Assembly: GCA_037833965.1 (NCBI GenBank)
Contig: AP031352.1
Coordinates: 6,428,501-6,492,500 of the forward strand
DNA: 64,000 nt
From: Marchantia polymorpha subsp. ruderalis
Taxonomy: Eukaryota > Streptophyta > Marchantiopsida > Marchantiales > Marchantiaceae
Direction of reading: 5' to 3'
The notes under the pieces are model-generated. The model did no database searches, had not been told where the DNA came from, and was given only the letters and a program-made list of their open reading frames with translations. How positions within the stretch are numbered: the first letter of the stretch is position 1; each line of letters begins with the position of its first letter. A program made the translations under genes and the position numbers. This document shows positions 36,901-48,404 of the stretch, piece by piece.

Positions 36901-37433
36901 TCCTCACTCCACTAGCTCACCCACGAACACTTTTCTTCTACCCAACGGTGTGCTCATCCATCGCAAGCATTCACTGCGGAAGAGACCCGCCAGCATGAAA
37001 GCTCATGTTTGCAGAAAAACGTCGACATCTTAAACCTCTTATGGCCTGCAGAAGATTATGAGGCCATAAGAGTCAGGAAAACTCCAAAAACCTTGTAAAT
37101 GTGCACTTACTTGGAGGTTGAGCGGCAGTCGTCATGCCAGCAGGCTAAGCTTCCATCACCGCGCGGAGAAATTTGCAACCAGATGCGACAATATGTAATC
37201 CATGCCGCAGAGCTTCTGATCTCAACCCGAATATTTTCCGCGAAAGTATACCTGAAGTATATACATTGTTAATTTGTTCAACGCTCACATGCCATAGCAT
37301 TTCCTTCTGACATTTCCTGTGTAGTTCTCGATAAGGATAGAGATATCATCCGCGCGACTACACCAGAATACCTGAAATCACCTCAACTGCAAGAATAATT
37401 CTCACCAAATTCTCAAACTACAGCTCAGACATG
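33936..37433. other. 3.5-kb intergenic region, no gene assigned
   Basis: No recognisable family. Some minus-strand pieces look protein-like. One at about 36533-36600 reads YMKKLNEKVEEMRDKVYSG, and another ORF spans 36105-36317. I could not join them with plausible splice sites, so an exon-poor or decayed minus-strand gene is possible but unproven. A perfect 33-bp tandem duplication lies at 35633-35698. Confidence 0.4.
35633..35698. repeat. perfect 33-bp tandem duplication
   Basis: The unit beginning TTAGGCCTACCCACAGCACA occurs twice head to tail (35633-35665 and 35666-35698) with no differences, so the duplication is recent or maintained. Confidence 0.9.
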
Positions 37434-39431
37434 CTAAGATTTCTTGCTGTAAAGAAGCCTGTAAACACGGTCCCAATTACTCCGACCTTCGACCTCAGCA
37501 ACAGCCTGGGAAGCCTGTTCCAGTTTCTCCAGACCTCGACCGAGCCTGGCAACAGCAGGCGCGCTAGGGGCAATACTGATCGCATGTTCCAGGCCCTCTC
37601 CATAGCACCAAACTCCAGCTGCAGTGGTCAGAGTACCCGCGAGCATGAGCCAAGGACGAGGTCCAACATTTTTGGCTTGTCTATTCTTCATGAGGCTGTA
37701 GAAAGCTGTTCTTATGGCCTGTAAACTAGCCCTCTCGGCCGCAGCAACCATGCTATGAGCAGCCATTCGCGCTTTCTCTGCAGTTGCAGCAGATTTGAGT
37801 GCCACAGCTTTCACCGTGGACGAGGGAACGAATGCCATGTTCCCAGATCCCACAGCCTTGAAAGCAGGCAGGACTACGTTAGAAGCTGGAGTGATTGCCT
37901 TGGTCAAAGAAATGATCGCACTTCGTTTGACTTGCATGAAGACGATCTTCAATACTGAAGGAACTTTGAAAGTCAAAACTTTGGCAATTGTTGATATAGA
38001 TGGCAGAGAGACCAGCCCCACGGCAGCAGCAGCCCCGGCGCTCACAACAACCGCAGCTTTGGTCTCTGGTTTCTCCATAACCATGCTTTTGAACAATCCG
38101 ATGTCTTCTTCCGAATCGCCAGAGCCCATAGGTACGAAACAATACTCGGCATAAGCTGCTACTTCTGCTGGTACCGGCGTATTCCAATGCTTCCAAATGC
38201 CGGGAACATTGCTGGCATCGACAATGGCGACCACACTTTTGCATTTCTCACCCTGATGCTTTAGAGCTGTCGCCAGCAACGCCTGACATTTCTCTTCGTA
38301 AGGAAGCAGAGCAAAGTCTTTGGACTCACTGGTCCCTCTCGATCGCTGAGTTAGGGAATTCCAAGACAATCTCACCGACTCCACCGCTACACGAAAGGCA
38401 CGAGACCCAGCCAAATCTTCGTGATTCACATCCTCTCCATTATCGACGGATTTCAACAAGTTCCTCGAATAACTCAAAGCCTGGTTGACGAACGGAGTCT
38501 CGTTGAACAGATTATGAAGGTCGACGAAGAGTGGGAAAAAAGGGACCGCGAAGGGAGGGCAGTCAGCTTCCACTTCATCATCTTCCGACGACTTCTTCAC
38601 CGAGGGAGCAGAATCCTGATCCCTATCCGCCACTGACGCTAACGCTAACGCAGGCTGGGTTCTCGAGAGAGTCGAGGCGTACGAGGGAGCGACAGCTCGC
38701 AATTCCTGCGGATACGATGCTCGAAGAGACCTCGTGACGACCCTTTGCGATGCACTGGTGAGGTTTTCGGAATTGCAGTCTCCTAAAAATTCCGACAAAG
38801 CATTCAAGACTCTATCCAACGCACTGGAAACCGCGGAATCCGACGACGGATCGGCCCCTGCTTCGCTGGTCGGCCCGGAATCCTCCGAATCCTCTTTCAA
38901 AAATGAGTCGACGGCCGTAGCCGGGAAGCGCAGGTACTCGAAATTCGCTCCGGCTTCTTGCGCAGCCTTTTTGGCAGCGATGACGTTGCCATAAAACGTG
39001 GTGCCGAAAACGCTGATCAGTAACCTGAGTCCCGCGCGGCTCTCGTACACGCTGGCTTTGCTCGATTCCAGAAAGGTCTGCTTCAGAACATCGAACACCG
39101 TCGTCGGCACGTGCAGAGACTCCTCGCGGCCTCCGTCGAGCGAATTCTCTTCGTCCCCGATGTCCGCAATGTACTTATCGTCCACGAAGGCGACGACCGA
39201 GCTGGGCCGGACGGCGGCCACCAGATCACGAATGTCGGCCACGGATCGCTCGGACAATTTCTCCACGGACAGCAAGTAGACCACGCTGGAAGGATTGCGC
39301 GGATCCGTCAAAGCCAGCACGAAATGGGACGTGAAGCCCGGCAACGACAGCGACGACACGATCTTCCGCGACGCTAGCACATCGTCGGGAGTGAAAGGAT
39401 GTCGCAATTTCGTCCACACCCACGGCGCCAT
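37434..39431 (-). CDS. conserved plant protein, TraB-like (tentative), two hydrophobic stretches, intronless
   Basis: A 665-aa single-exon frame on the minus strand; the ATG at 39429-39431 is the first in frame. The N-terminal third (FTSHFVLALTDP, VVYLLSVEKLSERSVADI, VRPSSVVAFVDD) recalls the start of TraB/pheromone-shutdown-type proteins, where a secondary-structure pair precedes a conserved acidic site. The centre has FFPLFVDLHNLFNETPFV and then VVAIVDASNVPGIWKHWNTP, the best-conserved block. Hydrophobic segments lie near residues 459-482 and 593-610. Between them is an Ala-rich helical stretch with AHSMVAAAERASLQAIRTAF. From memory similar uncharacterised proteins occur in flowering plants. 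Function is unknown; an organelle-membrane role is a guess. A Ser/Glu/Asp-rich linker at roughly 175-215 is low complexity. Confidence 0.8.
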   Translation of the reverse strand: MAPWVWTKLRHPFTPDDVLASRKIVSSLSLPGFTSHFVLALTDPRNPSSVVYLLSVEKLSERSVADIRDLVAAVRPSSVVAFVDDKYIADIGDEENSLDGGREESLHVPTTVFDVLKQTFLESSKASVYESRAGLRLLISVFGTTFYGNVIAAKKAAQEAGANFEYLRFPATAVDSFLKEDSEDSGPTSEAGADPSSDSAVSSALDRVLNALSEFLGDCNSENLTSASQRVVTRSLRASYPQELRAVAPSYASTLSRTQPALALASVADRDQDSAPSVKKSSEDDEVEADCPPFAVPFFPLFVDLHNLFNETPFVNQALSYSRNLLKSVDNGEDVNHEDLAGSRAFRVAVESVRLSWNSLTQRSRGTSESKDFALLPYEEKCQALLATALKHQGEKCKSVVAIVDASNVPGIWKHWNTPVPAEVAAYAEYCFVPMGSGDSEEDIGLFKSMVMEKPETKAAVVVSAGAAAAVGLVSLPSISTIAKVLTFKVPSVLKIVFMQVKRSAIISLTKAITPASNVVLPAFKAVGSGNMAFVPSSTVKAVALKSAATAEKARMAAHSMVAAAERASLQAIRTAFYSLMKNRQAKNVGPRPWLMLAGTLTTAAGVWCYGEGLEHAISIAPSAPAVARLGRGLEKLEQASQAVAEVEGRSNWDRVYRLLYSKKS

Positions 39432-39796
39432 GCCATCTAAACGCTGCCGCTTCGCCCTCACGATCCTCACTCGAATCGGCCGAACCAAGCTCACCAAGAC
39501 CGAGTGCGCGCCGGGCGCATCGTCGAGGAGCCGATCGACCAGCCAGCAATCAATCAGACGATCACCGTATCGGTCTGCGGGATGCGATCGAACTCTCCCT
39601 CTCCATCGTCTCGTCCCGTCGTCGTCGTGACTCTCGACTGATCACACTGACAGGGGCAGGGGTACTTCGGGGCGTTTTCTCGAGGGCCCTCGAGATCGGT
39701 CGTGTAAGAGGAGGAGGAGGAGGCCTCACTCCACTGGACTCTGGACTCCGGAACACGCCGGGCCGCGGAGGTCGTCGAAACTTAGAGGGATGGGAG

Positions 39797-40203
39797 TAGA
39801 GTTGGAGGCACAACAAAATTTCTCGGGGCATGCCCATGCCCCCCTTTCAAGATCAAAAGGCATGCCCGTATAAAAATACGTACATTTTACAGTATTATAA
39901 AATATACTTCTATGTATAGATAAAGTACTAAGTAGATGTTTGAAACCTTAAAACGCAGAAAAGACTAGAGCAGAATCTCCAAGTGAAAAGAGTTTTATTT
40001 CCTAATTTATCCAATAGTCTATTTCTCTATTATAAACATCTGTAACTCTAGAATATATGTATAAAAATTTTAATACGTAATGCATGTATGTATAATTTTT
40101 TTATACATACAGGCATGCCTCGTATGGAAAATGCAAATGAGGCATGCCCGTGGGCATGCCCCCGCCCCGGGTCATGCCCTTGGAGGTTGTGCCTCCAACT
40201 CTA
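39797..40203. mobile_element. hAT-type MITE, 407 bp
   Basis: Perfect 18-bp terminal inverted repeats TAGAGTTGGAGGCACAAC (39797-39814, and inverted at 40186-40203) are flanked by an exact 8-bp target-site duplication GATGGGAG (39789-39796 and 40204-40211). The 8-bp duplication and TAGAG end fit the hAT superfamily. The interior has no coding capacity. The subterminal regions carry several GGCATGCCC palindromic motifs on both sides of an AT-rich core, like the subterminal transposase sites of hAT elements. It lies 366 bp upstream of the start codon of the minus-strand gene at 37434-39431. Confidence 0.93.
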
Positions 40204-40211
40204 GATGGGAG

Positions 40212-43200
40212 GGGAGTCCAGACGACCGATTTGACCGCTGGTTTTGGTGGTTGTCTGGCAGATGCCACCGTTCCGCAGTCCGCTGCCGGAGACTCCGAGC
40301 AGAGGTGCGAGCGGGGACCATAGTTCGTGAAATCGACGGAATAGGTTAGACCATCGATCGCTACCAGACGACTCGCGTTCCTTCCGTGACGACGAAGGAA
40401 ATGTGCATCCCTTTTATAGCATCTGGGTTTCCAGTTTGAGGACGTTGACATTTTCGTTCATTCCTGCCAATGCGATTCATTTCTGACCGAGCTTATTCCA
40501 TCGTCTGGCCCACCTTCATTCTTTAGGCCAAGGATGGTTTGTGGATCAGTCGTTGTCTCGGGATTTTTCATTTTAATATCGGTGGCTTTTGTGTGCCTCC
40601 TTTACTTTTAGCAGTACGGGTAGGGAAGAGTATTTTTTTGAAGTACATGTAATTTATATATTTTATAATAGGTCTATCATGAATAAATGTGTTTTTCTGG
40701 TTTCGATTTGGGTACATTGGTATCCAAATAGAACAATATTGACAACTGTAATAAAGATAATTGCTTCTATATTTTTTTAGAATGTAAAATAAACGATTTT
40801 TAATTCTTTTTACTGGAAATCTACTTTTCGTATAGATATTGAATATGAAGTTATAAACTTTTTTATTAAATTTTTTTAATCATAATAATATATGTAATGC
40901 TTGTAGTGAAAATACGATTGTGTATGTGGGAATACATACTGCATTGCCACTTGTCATTTATACTTTATTGAAATTCATGAACTTTAACAATGCGGATTAA
41001 CCATTAGTAATGTGCTCTGTATAAGATATTTGCCAATCGTTAGTCGTTGGTTCAAAAACATATATAGATTCTAAGATTCTACATTGGTGATTTCGAGATT
41101 CTCTTGGTCTTATATTAACGTGTAACATCATTTTTTTTCTTTCTTATAACTCATCTCAAATACTTCTGAATTTATAACCCCCTTAAACAGCAAATGAACC
41201 CTACTGGAGAGAACTTTCATGTCTGATATTCATTCATAATGCACATTCTTGTGTTCGGCTAGAAGTATATGTTCAAGGATTCACCTAGTTTCTGAATTCA
41301 TCTATGGTCAATGAAGATTTAGAGCTTTTGAAATATAATGAGCTATTATGTATCTTCATGTTACGTTTTTGTCCATTCTTACCGCAAATCTCCAAGCTCA
41401 TCTTCAAGGAGTTTCCTACTATGATTTTGGAGCAATTAAACCAAATGAGAACTTTCATTATCTGAAATAGTTGTTCTAATTGGTTACATCAACTAGGAAA
41501 AGTGAGATTACAGTGTTGGTAAATGATAGTCCGTTTACGATGATGAAGATGAACTTTGGGGTCCTTTAATTGACTACTATTAGGGATTCGTATCATACTT
41601 TGTTAGTCGTCTCATTTTGTATTAAAATGTATCTCACTTTTGTCATATAAACTCTCCATACAGTTTTGAAGTTGTTACACTCGGAGATTGCTACGTGATT
41701 TATTTAGGATTCAAGGCACATTTTAGGTATCATTCAGTTCAAGTTGTCTTGCAAGTGAATTTTGAGAATCATCTTAGTAATCTTTCACATTTTTACATCA
41801 TTAAAGATACTATTTAGTCAGATAACTTTTTTATATAAGATCTGTTACTTTACTAACAATCTTTGAAATTTCAACCTTTAGTATTTTTTATCAACATGAA
41901 TTGCCATATAAGCAAGTTCTTGTTTACAATCTATTGTTGATATTTGACATGTGGAATTGTTTAGGGTTTTTATTATTACTACATAATAGAGTTCTATGTC
42001 TATTGTTCCGGCTATGCGAGATTGTGATTTCTTAATTGGTAAAACGTAAATTTTTGGATCCATAATTTAGATGTTGCATCAAGATGTCTAGAGATAGTTC
42101 TTATCAAGAATGTGATGTTTATATATAATCATCATTCATCAGTGCAATTTTGATGTTTGATAAATGTTATCATAGTATTGCTGTTTGACTAAATGTTGCG
42201 GACGCAAACTCACACAAGAATCGTAATGGCATTCAAAGCTTCAAAACTAGAAGTAGTAACATATGAAACGTTCAAAATAGAAATACTAACACCCAAAGTG
42301 AAAATATATGATGTAATATTGATACTAGAAGAATATATACGACTGGTGTTAACGAGAATGAAATACAATGCATACAACTAGCTAGATTGCTACTAAAAAA
42401 CTCTAAAGTTGAAAGTTAACATTGACTCTGAAGTTGGAAAAAGTTTGGAATGGGATCTGCACAGCTAGTGCTACTGTCCCTTCCTTAACACTCAACTACA
42501 TACTCTACATAATGAGTTTATAATTTACATTTATCACACTTGCTACTTTTTGATGAAAATATTACAATATATTCATAGTAATTTTCTTCAAATCATTTAT
42601 CTTTGAATCTGGATAAGCAAATCATTTCATTGAGAATCGTTTTTATTGATTGGGTAACACTAGGTAGTAATGTTTGATAAAATTTGTGATAGCTAATTTT
42701 AACTTTAACTCTAACTCTAACTTTGCTAGATAGCTTGACATACTTGCACCCAGTCAATTTTTTTCGGTGCAGATAAAGCCAGTCTTCATATGTATGCAAG
42801 TTACAACGAGGAGTTATTTTCAATATAATAGCTTTCATTGTTTTCCTCTTTACACGTTTATCAAACTACAAGAGTCATGACATGCATTACAATTTTTTTT
42901 AGTGAAATAATCCATCACTCATATTACTAGAATCATTCTTTGCTGTTGCTTAAAGAGAGTTGCAATATCATAGATCTATGTCCAAATATGTATCTACACT
43001 TTTTGATTCTCGGATGAATTTTTTCAGGATGATGAGATTTCACTTTGGCCTAATAACACATGAATATAATTACAATTTTTATTTTATTTTAATTTTGATT
43101 TTAAATATTAATTTTTTAATTGAAGAGAATTTATTATTTCTCGTAAATATACATTAAGTAAAGAATAATATCGAAAATTATATCCTTTAAATATATTCAC

Positions 43201-44676
43201 ATGTCTATAATATTCCTTCACAACATGGGTTTTATAAACTTGATCACTGATTTACATGTGTAGATCATCTGATACTCAGATAAAATATACTCTTTGGTTT
43301 AAAAGCAAACCATCTGTGTGAAAAAGCTCACATAAATAATTTCCTGAAAATTTCGGATGTGTGAAATTATCCACAATTTTGTGTGTAATAGGTTTACTAG
43401 CGAGGAATAAATATATGGTGTCTGGCATGTGCATATTCTGGCAAGTCAATTCTACACAAATGAGAGTTATTTCATCATATGTTTCTTCTTTTCTTCACTG
43501 GACAGGTACTTTCTTGAAATATCAATTCATGACAAGAGAATCTCCAATACACCCTCCAGATATATAAAATATCTGGAGCAAGTTTCAACTCCAAGGTCTC
43601 AGCTGTGCTGTAATACAAAGAAATCATGTCAAAGTTATGCAGGGTCTGTTTGTAAACAGTATAAATACAAGTCTGTATCCTAAAGGTCGAAGGGGAAAAA
43701 TTTCCACTCAAGGCTTCGAAGCAAGGCAAGTAAAAAGACGAACGAAGTGATCGTGCGACTCTTTCATCCAACTACAAGCCTTTGGCCTCATTCTACTTCT
43801 AGACCAACAACTCTCAGAAGAAAATCCTCTTCCCTAAGAAACACGAATCTACTCACTCCCTCACATCTCCATATAGATATATGCGACACCAATGACAGAT
43901 TTCAAGATATATCTCCTCAGTTAGAGTCACTCCCCGTTGGGCTCACTCTAAAGTGGCATTGAATCGATTCCGATAAATTTCGGAGAATATTCTGCAATAT
44001 GCAACTGTCAGATCAGGAGTTTGGTCGGCGTCCGCTAGAAATTCATGGAGCGGCTAAACCTCATCTACAGAGTCATTGCCTTCTCATCATCTGTAATTCG
44101 AAATTCTTACCTCGGGATGAGATGCCAAATGAGATCCCGAGGAATCAGTCCACATCTTTACGCCACTTTGCTCTGCCGCTGTCCATAGGAAGTGCTTTGT
44201 TCCTGAAAGCAATTAATTTTCTACCTCAACTCCGACAAACTTAGCACAACCAGGTCGATATTCGATCAGTACCTCGTCTGCACACATGTGGAACTTGTTA
44301 CTACCTTGATCCAGCTGCAGCTCTTGAGAGGCGTATAATAATAACTTGCAGTCCAAACAAAGGTAACACAAAGAACTGATTGTAACAATCTTACAGCTGG
44401 GAGCGACAGTATATCCTCCAATCCGACTTAATTTCCGTGGGTCAGATATCACTCTAAAGTTGGACAAACACATGCATTCACATTCTTATCCAGCTTACTA
44501 GAGCAATTACGATTCTGATACTGTTGCTATCCTGATGACGAGTGATGTATTCGTGATAAAATTCACTGGCCACACCACTCCTTGAAGAGGAGCTCGATGA
44601 AACACGAGTCAGTCATAAACAGTCGTAGATAACATCACGCAAGGTACCTGAATTTGAACCTATGCTACTAAATTCT
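40212..44676. other. 4.5-kb AT-rich intergenic DNA, no gene recognised
   Basis: From about 40.6 to 43.3 kb the DNA is strongly AT-rich with no sizeable open frame. From 43.3 to 44.7 kb composition is more balanced and part may be 3' UTR of the minus-strand C2 gene. Frames of 60-98 codons here resemble nothing I know. A minus-strand frame at 40101-40451 overlaps the MITE and is not credible. Confidence 0.5.
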
Positions 44677-47203
44677 CTACTGTAGATAAGAATCATGAGA
44701 AAAACTCACAGAAGATCCATGATGCTGTCCATGATGCTGTCCATAATGACCTGTGAAGTACTCGCCATCCTGTTTGGCCTCAGGCTGGGCTTGAACGTAA
44801 GGGCTGGAGTGTGTCTGGGAACCGTAAGGGCCAGGAAAGCTCTGAGTAAGTCGGACCGCTGGCTTCACCTGCAGAATCAATGACGCAATAATTGAGGCCA
44901 TCAAATTTCTGTAAACGAGCTGAATTCGTAACTACCTGGGTGATGGCTTAGAACCACAACAAACGCAATGTACAAGCAGATGGTGAAAGAAGTTCTACGT
45001 ATGTGCCAAGATCCACTATGAAAGCTCTGATGATGGGAAGCTTCGGGTTATAATCAGCAGAGTTGTGAAGCGTTGAGAGTGGTGCACGGCCTTTTCTGTC
45101 AAGTTTGTACCTTCAATGCAGGCTAAGACGTCTTGATACCTCTCTTCAATAAAGGGAATATCTGACTTTCTCTTTGAAGCGTCCACATCCGTCTACACGA
45201 CAAGAACAATTGGAATCTTAGCGGAGGCAGTAAGATACCTTTGGAGTGTACGAGATTTGAAGGCCGATATCTCCCCGGGGTTCAAGAGTGTATTGCGTTA
45301 CTGGCAGTTTTTTCTGGGAAAATGCGTCTGACAGTGAAATTCTGTAAGCATGTATACAACAACGAAGTCATCAGAATCTCTCTTTTGGTGAATCAAATAC
45401 CATCCCTCACAAATCTGAGTTTCCTTGATTGTTCATTGTACGTAAAAATTATATCTGATAATCAGTGTGCCAGCAAATAGGACTTCAAGGTTGCAAGCAA
45501 GCTGTTCAAACTAGATATCCCGTTCAAAGTGTATCAGCAGTATTTTGCTCAAGTATTGGAAAAGATTTGACCTCGAGCTCACCTATTATTAGTCAATCAG
45601 GGTATCAATTATCATGCATAGCTGAAAGCATAAATCTAGGCACTTGAGTCGGAACGTTTCTCACACCCCTTCGACTTTCTCTACCCACCGGCTGAAACAG
45701 AAAAGCTGTGGAGTTTCCTTGATTCCCTCCTCTTCGAATGATAACTACCCTTTCGATACAAACAATTCACTAGAGCTGCAAGTATTGTCCGGTTGCACTT
45801 ACGTGGTAGTCCCTATGATATCGTCTGTTTGCAGCGCATTTTCATTGTATATTTTGATTTGCACATCTGTGTCGCTGTCGTCAACATAGAAGTGGAACTT
45901 CTGATTCCAGACTGGTGTGGAGCCTTGATCTGCAGTCAATGAAGAGATCACTACCCTGATTGAATGTATATTGAAGATGAAGACAACATTAACCAAGCAA
46001 CAAGCGCTTGCTTTTGTTGTGAAGTTATCAACAGGTTTGTAATGCATAAAGTAAATGAGCAGAGACAAGCCAAGAGTGAATATGATGGAAAATTGAAGAG
46101 TACTAACTTTGGAGGCTCACAAACTTGATACTCTCGAAACTGAAACAGTCGTTGAAGAATACAGCAAAATACTATCCAGGTCTGTTTCTGACTCAATGAG
46201 AACACTACGAGAGACACTTCAACACTCGAAGAATCAGTAAAAAGACTCTTGGGTTCGAAATCATTACTTTTCGCAACGTTGCTCGTCACTTCTCGCTTTC
46301 CACACATTATAACAACATAGGGATCCCCTTTACCTGCAAAGGAATATAGTACAGGGGTCTTCAATGAAAGGGTTGCGCTTAATATCCGAACCAAATATGA
46401 AAAAAAGTAAAATCCTGAGTGGTTTCTCACAAAGAATTTCAGTGACGAGGTACGTAATTGAGGGTAATATGAAAGATATGAACTTCATCTCGCGCATTGT
46501 GCATCATTATACCAAACCCAGGTTTTTAATAATGTTGACAGTGTGATCATGTTTTCAAATATATTTTCCCTCTCCTTGCCCATGTTCTGCATGGACAAGG
46601 AGAGATAGGTTTCTCGTTTTTCAGAACCTTCCGTGGAAGGTTTTTCCTGATAACGATTAGGGAACACATATATGCAGACAAGTCTGTGGACACAGCACTT
46701 CAGGATTGGTCAGGGTCAAACCCTGTCACGTATTCTTCCTCACAACTTAATTTGCACGAGGGCCGAAAGTCGGGTGTTCCAGAAAGTGAAACAACGGAGC
46801 TGAAATAAATCAGCAAGACTTTCAGAAGATCCAATAGCTTATTGCAGTGCGATCACGTGCGTAGGCTATAGAGACTGCCATTTGAGTCATAACAATGACA
46901 TAAACTTTGAGCGCCTTCTCTTTTAAATAACGTTGCGAAAATTTAGATAATTTAGATTTAAAACACGTGACTTTAAATAAGAAGGCGCTCAAGTCGGATC
47001 CTCATGATCATGGTCAACTCTGAAGACAGAATGCTGGACGCTGGATCCATGACTCACTAATCCAAAACTGCATCGGAAGTCGTATGTATGCTAGCCCGAA
47101 GAGCCAGGCGTGTGGGGGAACAAGAGTTTCACGTACCAATCCATTCCGAGTCCTTGATCGCTGAAGCTCCTATCAAGTTTACTTTGACCGTGCCAGCCGG
47201 CAT
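44677..47203 (-). CDS. small C2-domain protein with His/Gly/Tyr-rich tail, five exons
   Basis: Membrane- or calcium-associated C2 protein of the plant SRC2/ERG3-like small type. Minus-strand exons in reading order: 47203-47137, 46333-46268, 45929-45803, 45341-45239 and 44868-44677, all GT-AG and phase-consistent, giving 184 aa. The C2 domain spans about residues 1-120: GTVKVNLIGASAIKDSEWIG, KGDPYVVIMCGKREVTSNVA, STPVWNQKFHFYVDD, DVQIKIYNENALQTDDIIGT and PRGDIGLQISYTPK. Calcium ligands are partly altered: loop 3 reads YNENALQTDD where the classic form has Asp at the first positions (Asn73, Asn75 here). Residues 121-184 are a low-complexity tail rich in Pro, Gln, Tyr, Gly and His with GQHHGQHHG. 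The last exon may be extended by a further small intron near 44690, so the C-terminus is less certain. Confidence 0.82.
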
Positions 47204-47585
47204 CTCTACGGCAGTCGTCACGAGAGGGCTGGCAGCAGAACTTTCTCACGTACTTGACACTGGCCTCCGATCTTCAAACCTTCGGTGAAAAGTTCTATCC
47301 CAGCGGCTGTCCAGCTGCAACGTTCCCAATGACACCAGAAGCAGAATTATGAGTCATGATAACTGAAATTTAAGATCGTAAAAGAAATTGTAGCAATACT
47401 TTTACTCAAAAGAACCTTAACACCAATAACTGTCAATAAACGTGATCAAAGCCAGATTTCACGGATCAAGACGCACCGTTCTCGAGCTATGAGAGATTTG
47501 TCGTCGAATTTCGAGAGCAAGTAATTCAATATCTGGACTCTACACGGAGCGTGTACATCTAACTAGTTGTGTACATGTGCTTAGG
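47204..47585. promoter_or_regulatory. 382-bp divergent intergenic region
   Basis: Separates the start codon of the minus-strand C2 gene from the ATG of the plus-strand ORF at 47586. If both are genes, this short interval holds both promoters and both leaders. No TATA box was clear in either direction. Confidence 0.35.
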
Positions 47586-48041
47586 ATGGCGGAGATGAGT
47601 CGGGTCGGCAAGTCGAGGAGAAGGAAGAATTATCTGCGCTCCCTACTGGACGCTCAGTTGTGGAGTCTCATGTCACAACAACAGAGGCCAGCGCTTTTGT
47701 ACAATGGATCCAAGAAGCGCGAACTTCTAGAACAGGCCATTCAGCATCTCACCTGGAGAGAAAGAATGGTGCCTGAATGTTTAATTAAAAACGAGAGATC
47801 AGCGGATGACGTGGAAATCCGAAGGGCGATTCCGTTATTGCTCATGCGAGACACGCGAGACAGACTCATTCTTCACGATTGGACGTTGTACCTCCAGACC
47901 GATGAGCCGAAATATGATGCTCCGCCCAAGGAAGAAGTTGTTCACAGTGGCTTGCGTCCCGCCATTCCGCAGTTCTCACCGGCCTGCGGAGGCAGACCGG
48001 GGGCACCCCCAACGACTCGCCCGGGAGATCTGCGCTTATAA
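47586..48041 (+). CDS. unidentified 151-aa ORF
   Basis: GC-balanced open frame from ATG 47586 in otherwise AT-rich surroundings. It codes for a basic N-terminus (MSRVGKSRRRKNYLRSLLDA), a helical charged middle (KKRELLEQAIQHLTWRERM, EIRRAIPLLLMRDTRDRLIL) and a Pro/Gly-rich end. The segment around DDVEIRRAIPLL and RDTRDRLILHDWTLYL faintly recalls the 14-kDa subunit of the cytochrome bc1 complex (QCR7), but the match is too weak to name it. The Pro/Gly-rich end may be read-through into an intron, so this could be a first exon. No signal peptide or membrane segment is evident. Confidence 0.4.
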   Translation: MAEMSRVGKSRRRKNYLRSLLDAQLWSLMSQQQRPALLYNGSKKRELLEQAIQHLTWRERMVPECLIKNERSADDVEIRRAIPLLLMRDTRDRLILHDWTLYLQTDEPKYDAPPKEEVVHSGLRPAIPQFSPACGGRPGAPPTTRPGDLRL

Positions 48042-48152
48042 AAGGTATTGTGACAAGATGTTGTGAGCACATACAGGCTCGAATTCATGCATCACGACGA
48101 GGCCCAGACACGGGACGTGCACTGCCAGTTGTCTGATCTTAAAAAGACAATT

Positions 48153-48326
48153 TCATCGAATCTCAGCGATTCTCAATAGTTTCGGTAGCTCCTGCTGTTT
48201 CTGTTTGTCTGCGTAGTACCTTTCACATTGTTCTCCCACGTTTGCAGGTTTTTTGGATCGCTTTCGAGGGACTTGTTCCACACTAGTGGGGACACCAGTT
48301 CTTTCGTTGACTCGCCTTTTTTCCAT
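48153..48326 (-). CDS. possible small basic ORF, 57 aa
   Basis: Minus-strand frame with ATG at 48324-48326, rich in Lys, Arg, Glu and Gln (MEKRRVNERTG, VPRKRSKKPANV, YYADKQKQQELPKLL). The frame is open upstream for another 26 codons, so it may instead be a last exon. It converges with the ORF at 47586-48041. I do not recognise it. Confidence 0.2.
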   Translation of the reverse strand: MEKRRVNERTGVPTSVEQVPRKRSKKPANVGEQCERYYADKQKQQELPKLLRIAEIR

Positions 48327-48404
48327 GGCTGGATAATTAGTGAAGCTAACAGTCCCATCCTTGTTTTTGAGTACTTGGTTTACCCTTAATATGATAATCA
48401 GCAA

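Noticed and set aside
38734..39279. Plus-strand frames opposite the gene at 37434-39431
   Set aside because: Shadow frames of the long minus-strand coding sequence.
39432..39497. 22-codon N-terminal extension of the 37434-39431 protein
   Set aside because: The extended frame would begin at TTG; the first ATG is at 39429-39431.
40101..40451. 116-codon minus-strand frame
   Set aside because: It overlaps the right end of the hAT MITE and has no known domain.
42690..42735. TAACTC/TAACTTT run considered as interstitial telomere repeat
   Set aside because: The units are irregular and do not match the plant telomere unit on either strand.
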